Of a stretch of 8,507 nucleotides of DNA, positions 5,460 to 8,507 are shown piece after piece. The notes under the pieces were generated by a model. The model saw nothing but the letters and a program-made list of their open reading frames with translations, did no database searches and had not been told where the DNA came from. The stretch is taken from positions 1-8,507 of the forward strand of contig CAIPQY010000024.1 in assembly GCA_903867275.1 (NCBI GenBank). The letters run 5' to 3'. The position numbers were made by a program, and so were the translations under genes. Each line of letters begins with the position of its first letter. Position 1 is the first letter of the stretch. The stretch is from an uncultured bacterium (GTDB lineage: Bacteria; Planctomycetota; Phycisphaerae; Phycisphaerales; SM1A02).

Positions 5460-6875
5460 TCAGCCCTGATCGAGCGGCAGCGGATCGTCCGCGCGACCCG
5501 AACTCCAGTCGCGCAGGTGCGGCATCACCACTTCACGCAGATAGATCTTCAGGCACGCCGCCACCGGGATGCTGAGCAGCATGCCGTACACGCCGGCGAT
5601 GGCCGCACCCGCAAGCACCGCCACGAAGATGCTCACCGGATCCAGATCCGTGGCCTTGCCCGCGATCAGCGGAATCAGCACGTATCCCTCAAGGAACTGC
5701 ACGATGCCGTACACCAGCGTGGGACCGATCAGGATCCAGAACCAGGTCATCCGATCCGCCTCCGGCAGCGCCAGCTGATCCACCGCCAGCAGACCGATCG
5801 CGATGGGCAACCCCACCACGCTCAGATACGGCACCAGGCTGAACACACCCACCACCACGCCCAGCGTGATCGCGTATGGCACGCCAAAGAACTTCCATCC
5901 CACGGCGATCAGCACGCCCATGATCGAGCTCACCACGATGCGACCGCGCACGAATCCACTCACCGCGCGATCCATCTCCACGGCCAGTTCGATCACGCGA
6001 TCACGATGCCGCACGGGCAGCAGACCACGCAGGAAATCCAGCGCCGCCGGAAAGCTGATCGAGAAGAACCAGAAGTAGAACGGCACAAGCGCCGCGAGGA
6101 ATCCCACCGTGAGCACGTCGACCGCCGTCACCAGCACCTGCTCCGCGCTCGATCCAAGCAAGGCACCCCACTGGAAACCCGCGCGATCCGGTCGCGCTGA
6201 AACCAGTCCGCGCCGATCGAGCTCCGCGGCAACCGCGCGCTGGATGGCGTCGGCCTCCTTGATCGCCACCTCGCGCTCGGCGCTGGTCGTCGCCGAAAAC
6301 TCGCCCTCGCTCCGCTTCGACTTCGGTGCGGTGGATTCCGGCGCCTTCGATGCCTCGGCCCCGTGCGTCGACGCCGTGTCCTTGCCGGCCGCGCCCGAGA
6401 CGCCCACCGGCGCGGGACTCACGTTGCTGCTGAACCACTCCTTCACGCGCTCCACTTCGCCGCGGTACTGCTCGGGCACAAGCTGCTCCGCGCGCTCGAA
6501 CGCCGCGTTGAAACGGCCCTGGCGGAACGCCTGCACGAAGCTGGCGCTCTGTCCCACCACGATCGGCAGCATGATGGCCAGCACCGCCACCAGCGCCACG
6601 CCCGCGGTGCCCATCAGCGTGCCCACGGCGGCCGTTCGCGTCATGTTGAATCGGCGCACAAGCCCCTGCACCACGGGCTCCACCAGATACGCCAATCCAA
6701 ACGCCACCAGCAGCGGAACACTCACGCTGCGCATGGCATATCCCAGGTACACGATCGCCAGCACCACGGCCACCACCACCACATCGCGCACGCCCTGAAT
6801 CTGCCACAGGTGCAACCGCGCCAGACGCGTCGCTCCGTCGCGCTCCTCGGGGGCCTCGCGGTTCGCGTCGCTCAT
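5460..6875 (-). CDS. AI-2E family transporter (PerM/TqsA-type membrane protein)
   Basis: This 471-residue polytopic membrane protein belongs to a family whose members include a quorum-signal exporter (TqsA) and Na+/H+ antiporters, so the substrate cannot be named. Helices appear at about 31-47, 50-68, 82-105, 246-272, 313-329, 332-362, 376-398 and 411-440, the expected eight. Family hallmarks are the late GRIVVSSIMGVLIA (311-324), SLVPYLSVVGLPIAIG (346-361), and TDLDPVSIFVAVLAGAAIAG (409-428) followed by VYGMLLSIPVAACLK (429-443). The loop between helices 3 and 4 carries a low-complexity Ala/Ser/Thr/Lys-rich stretch (about 152-200), unusual for the family. Its ATG overlaps the stop of the upstream gene as ATGA, so translation is probably coupled. 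It converges on ffh with 16 bases between stops; only a 4-bp hairpin with a 3-base loop is visible there. Confidence 0.92.
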   Translation of the reverse strand: MSDANREAPEERDGATRLARLHLWQIQGVRDVVVVAVVLAIVYLGYAMRSVSVPLLVAFGLAYLVEPVVQGLVRRFNMTRTAAVGTLMGTAGVALVAVLAIMLPIVVGQSASFVQAFRQGRFNAAFERAEQLVPEQYRGEVERVKEWFSSNVSPAPVGVSGAAGKDTASTHGAEASKAPESTAPKSKRSEGEFSATTSAEREVAIKEADAIQRAVAAELDRRGLVSARPDRAGFQWGALLGSSAEQVLVTAVDVLTVGFLAALVPFYFWFFSISFPAALDFLRGLLPVRHRDRVIELAVEMDRAVSGFVRGRIVVSSIMGVLIAVGWKFFGVPYAITLGVVVGVFSLVPYLSVVGLPIAIGLLAVDQLALPEADRMTWFWILIGPTLVYGIVQFLEGYVLIPLIAGKATDLDPVSIFVAVLAGAAIAGVYGMLLSIPVAACLKIYLREVVMPHLRDWSSGRADDPLPLDQG

Positions 6876-7285
6876 GCCCCGGTCCGCCGTCCGATCGCCG
6901 TCACCAGCCGATCGCGACTGAACGCTTCATGGAAGTCGAACACGCCGCGGAAGTCTTCCAGACTGTCCCGCGAGGTCTTGCTCAGCAGGCCCGCATCGAT
7001 CATGGCGAACACGATGCGGCCGAAGTCGTCCGTGCGCTCCACATGCCAGCTGTGCAGCACGCTGCAGGCCATCATGCCGTAGCGCTCGATCGCGTACTCG
7101 CGCAGTCCCATGCACAACTGCTGTCCACTCACGTGACGATCGCCTTCGGGCGCGCCGGGCTGTCCGTGCACCAGTTCCATGGTGCGACCCAATCCGTCGC
7201 GCACGAAGTGGTACGCCTCCGGCGGATAGGGCCCTGCCTTCGCTGCCAGCCTGCGCCAATCGACTTCGGTTGCTGTCTGGGTCAT
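6872..7285 (-). CDS. Minf_1886 family protein (uncharacterised planctomycete/verrucomicrobial family)
   Basis: This small soluble protein of 137 residues has no known function. I recognise the family by YPPEAYHFVRDGLGRTME (20-37), HVSGQQLCMGLREYA (51-65), RTDDFGRIVFAMIDAGLLSK (84-103) and the EDFRGVFDF region (109-117). These closely resemble the conserved blocks of the Minf_1886 family, known mostly from Planctomycetes and Verrucomicrobia. I see no signal peptide, membrane helix or metal-binding cluster; it is probably cytoplasmic and mostly helical. The ATG at 7285-7283 is chosen because homologues begin close to the YPPEA block; upstream extension runs into non-conserved Arg-rich sequence. 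It lies 67 bases after the amidohydrolase stop and overlaps the AI-2E gene by four bases, so the two are likely cotranslated. A weak GATACA lies on the minus strand at 7308-7303, but no solid promoter. Confidence 0.88.
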   Translation of the reverse strand: MTQTATEVDWRRLAAKAGPYPPEAYHFVRDGLGRTMELVHGQPGAPEGDRHVSGQQLCMGLREYAIERYGMMACSVLHSWHVERTDDFGRIVFAMIDAGLLSKTSRDSLEDFRGVFDFHEAFSRDRLVTAIGRRTGA

Positions 7286-7352
7286 GCGGTGATCCGGTTG
7301 TCTGTATCGGCTCGCGAACGCCGCGAACTTCGCACATCGTGCAGGCGCAAGC

Positions 7353-8507
7353 CTAGGCGATCCGCGTGCCCACCGTCTGCGACACCCACATGGGTGCCGC
7401 ATCGCACGCCAGCACCGCCTCGAACCCGCGCGCCGGCTCCGCCACCTCGAACCCGAGCAACCCGTGCCGCGCGCCAGCACCGAGCACCGCCTCGTCCGCC
7501 GGAATGCCCATCGCCGCCAGCCCCTCCAACGAGATCATCTCCAGCAGCAGCTCGGCATGCACGTCTCCGCGGCGCCACAGCAGCCGTGCGTCGTCAAGCG
7601 GCGTGATGCGGTCCTCCCGGTCGAGGCTGGGCAGCCCGTCGGTGCACAACGCAACACGCACCCCGGCCGCCAGCATCTCGCGCCATCGGTGCAACGCGCC
7701 CTCGGGGCCTGGCCGCCCGAAATAGGCGTTTGAACGCGGGCAATACAGCACCACTGCGCCGCTTTCCGCAAGCCTGTCCAGCATGCCTGGCTCCACTTCG
7801 TTCACATGCGCGATCGACACGGGCTGGTGTCGCGCGGCAGGCAGTCGCTGCAGGAACCAAGGCAACGGATGCATGCCCTCGCACGCCTGGCCGGGACACA
7901 GCGCGCCCATCGAGCGCGCGAACTCCATCAACGGACCCTCCAGCCGCTCGGTGAACGCCACCTCCTCGGGGCTCTCCGCCACATGCGAACTGAACGGCAT
8001 GTCGAGCGCCAACGCAGCCTCGTATGTGCGCGGGCCCGCCGAATACGGCGCGTGCGGCGATACGCCAAGACGCACACCGCCCTTGCTCCGCGGTTGCAGG
8101 GAGTGCAGGAATTCCACCGCCTGCCGCTGCCGCTCGCCACACAGACCGAACACCTCGATGTAGCTCACGCCCTCCACCGGGCTGCTGGCCAGCGATTCGA
8201 AACTCGCCATGCTCTGACGACCAGCGATGTCACCCACCCACGCCACGCCACCGGCGCGACTCAGTTCGATGCCACGCGCCACCGCATCACGCAGACCCGC
8301 CTCGTCGTCGGGCCTCCCCGTGCGCACACGGTCGAGCCACGCCCAGAACCCCTGTTCACGCATCACCTGCTGCAAACCCGTGATCCGCGACAGGTCCAGA
8401 TGCGCGTGCGCATTGGCGAAGGGCGGCATCAGAACCGTGCCCGGCAGGTGGCGCACCGCGGCGCCCGCCACGCTTCCGATGTGTTCCGGCGCACCAACCG
8501 CCTGCAC
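7353..8507 (-). CDS. Metal-dependent amidohydrolase/deaminase, 5' end cut by window edge
   Basis: This is a cyclic amidohydrolase of the cytosine/adenosine/aminodeoxyfutalosine deaminase type, a TIM-barrel hydrolase using a divalent metal. The visible 384 codons end at TAG 7355-7353. Metal and catalytic motifs in order: NAHAHLDLS (32-40, HxH ligands His34 and His36), SPHAPYS (150-156), SSHVAES (173-179, metal His175), IAHVNEV (232-238, His234), CPRSNAYFGR (256-265) and ALCTDGLPS (286-294, catalytic Asp290). HxH normally lies some 60 residues from the N-terminus, so about 25-30 residues of the beta-sandwich domain are missing beyond the edge; the GTG at 8507-8505 is probably internal. It is first in the visible minus-strand unit with the Minf_1886 and AI-2E genes. 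Substrate is not determined: aminodeoxyfutalosine (menaquinone pathway) is one possibility, guanine or S-adenosylhomocysteine-type substrates others. Confidence 0.85.
   Translation of the reverse strand: MQAVGAPEHIGSVAGAAVRHLPGTVLMPPFANAHAHLDLSRITGLQQVMREQGFWAWLDRVRTGRPDDEAGLRDAVARGIELSRAGGVAWVGDIAGRQSMASFESLASSPVEGVSYIEVFGLCGERQRQAVEFLHSLQPRSKGGVRLGVSPHAPYSAGPRTYEAALALDMPFSSHVAESPEEVAFTERLEGPLMEFARSMGALCPGQACEGMHPLPWFLQRLPAARHQPVSIAHVNEVEPGMLDRLAESGAVVLYCPRSNAYFGRPGPEGALHRWREMLAAGVRVALCTDGLPSLDREDRITPLDDARLLWRRGDVHAELLLEMISLEGLAAMGIPADEAVLGAGARHGLLGFEVAEPARGFEAVLACDAAPMWVSQTVGTRIA

Noticed and set aside
5456..5466. Small hairpin GGGC-TCA-GCCC between ffh and the AI-2E gene
   Set aside because: The stem is only four base pairs and has no T tract; this is too weak to call a terminator, although the convergent position would suit one.
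5517..6200. Plus-strand open frame of 227 codons inside the AI-2E gene
   Set aside because: It is full of His/Gln/Arg, the typical antisense shadow of a hydrophobic membrane-protein gene.
8505..8507. GTG at the window edge as the true start of the amidohydrolase
   Set aside because: The HxH motif would lie only 34 residues from the start and the N-terminal beta-sandwich strands would be missing; the gene almost certainly continues beyond the window.

Overview
The window is high-G+C bacterial DNA (about two-thirds G+C by eye), tightly packed, with seven clear protein genes, one partial gene end and one doubtful small ORF. Three things point to a planctomycete, most likely class Phycisphaerae. 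A Minf_1886-type protein, known mainly from Planctomycetes and Verrucomicrobia, is present. The DXS has planctomycete-like variants (GDA for GDG, CESHA for AEQHA). Good Shine-Dalgarno sites are scarce. The assignment comes from recognising protein families, not from a search.

Layout. Positions 2-160 (+) are the last 52 codons of an unidentified protein. It converges on a minus-strand unit made of a MotA/TolQ/ExbB-family proton channel (315-968) and a possible tiny ORF overlapping its stop (196-318). A 7-bp perfect hairpin (157-173) sits at the convergence. A 51-base divergent region (969-1019) then separates exbB from a plus-strand cluster: ispA (1020-1898, short-chain prenyl diphosphate synthase), dxs (1973-3943, first enzyme of the MEP pathway) and ffh (3956-5443, signal recognition particle GTPase). 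This cluster meets a second minus-strand unit head-on, with only 16 bases between stop codons. Read in transcription order, that unit is an amidohydrolase (7353-8507, cut by the window edge), a Minf_1886-family protein (6872-7285) and an AI-2E/PerM-type membrane protein (5460-6875). The last two overlap by ATGA.

How the genes fit together. DXS makes 1-deoxyxylulose 5-phosphate, which the rest of the MEP pathway (not in this window) converts to IPP and DMAPP; IspA condenses these to farnesyl diphosphate. Ffh delivers membrane proteins to the translocon, so the plus-strand cluster is housekeeping for membrane lipids and membrane insertion. The minus-strand triplet has no obvious shared pathway; the coupling of the lineage-restricted Minf_1886 protein to the transporter is its most suggestive feature.

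I see no mobile element, CRISPR array, rRNA or tRNA. No stretch over 300 bases lacks a gene. Most of the window is ordinary core genome. The points worth a second look are the likely leaderless divergent promoters, the small ORF with a possible GC-slippage frameshift, the DXS and Ffh sequence variants, and the Minf_1886 context.
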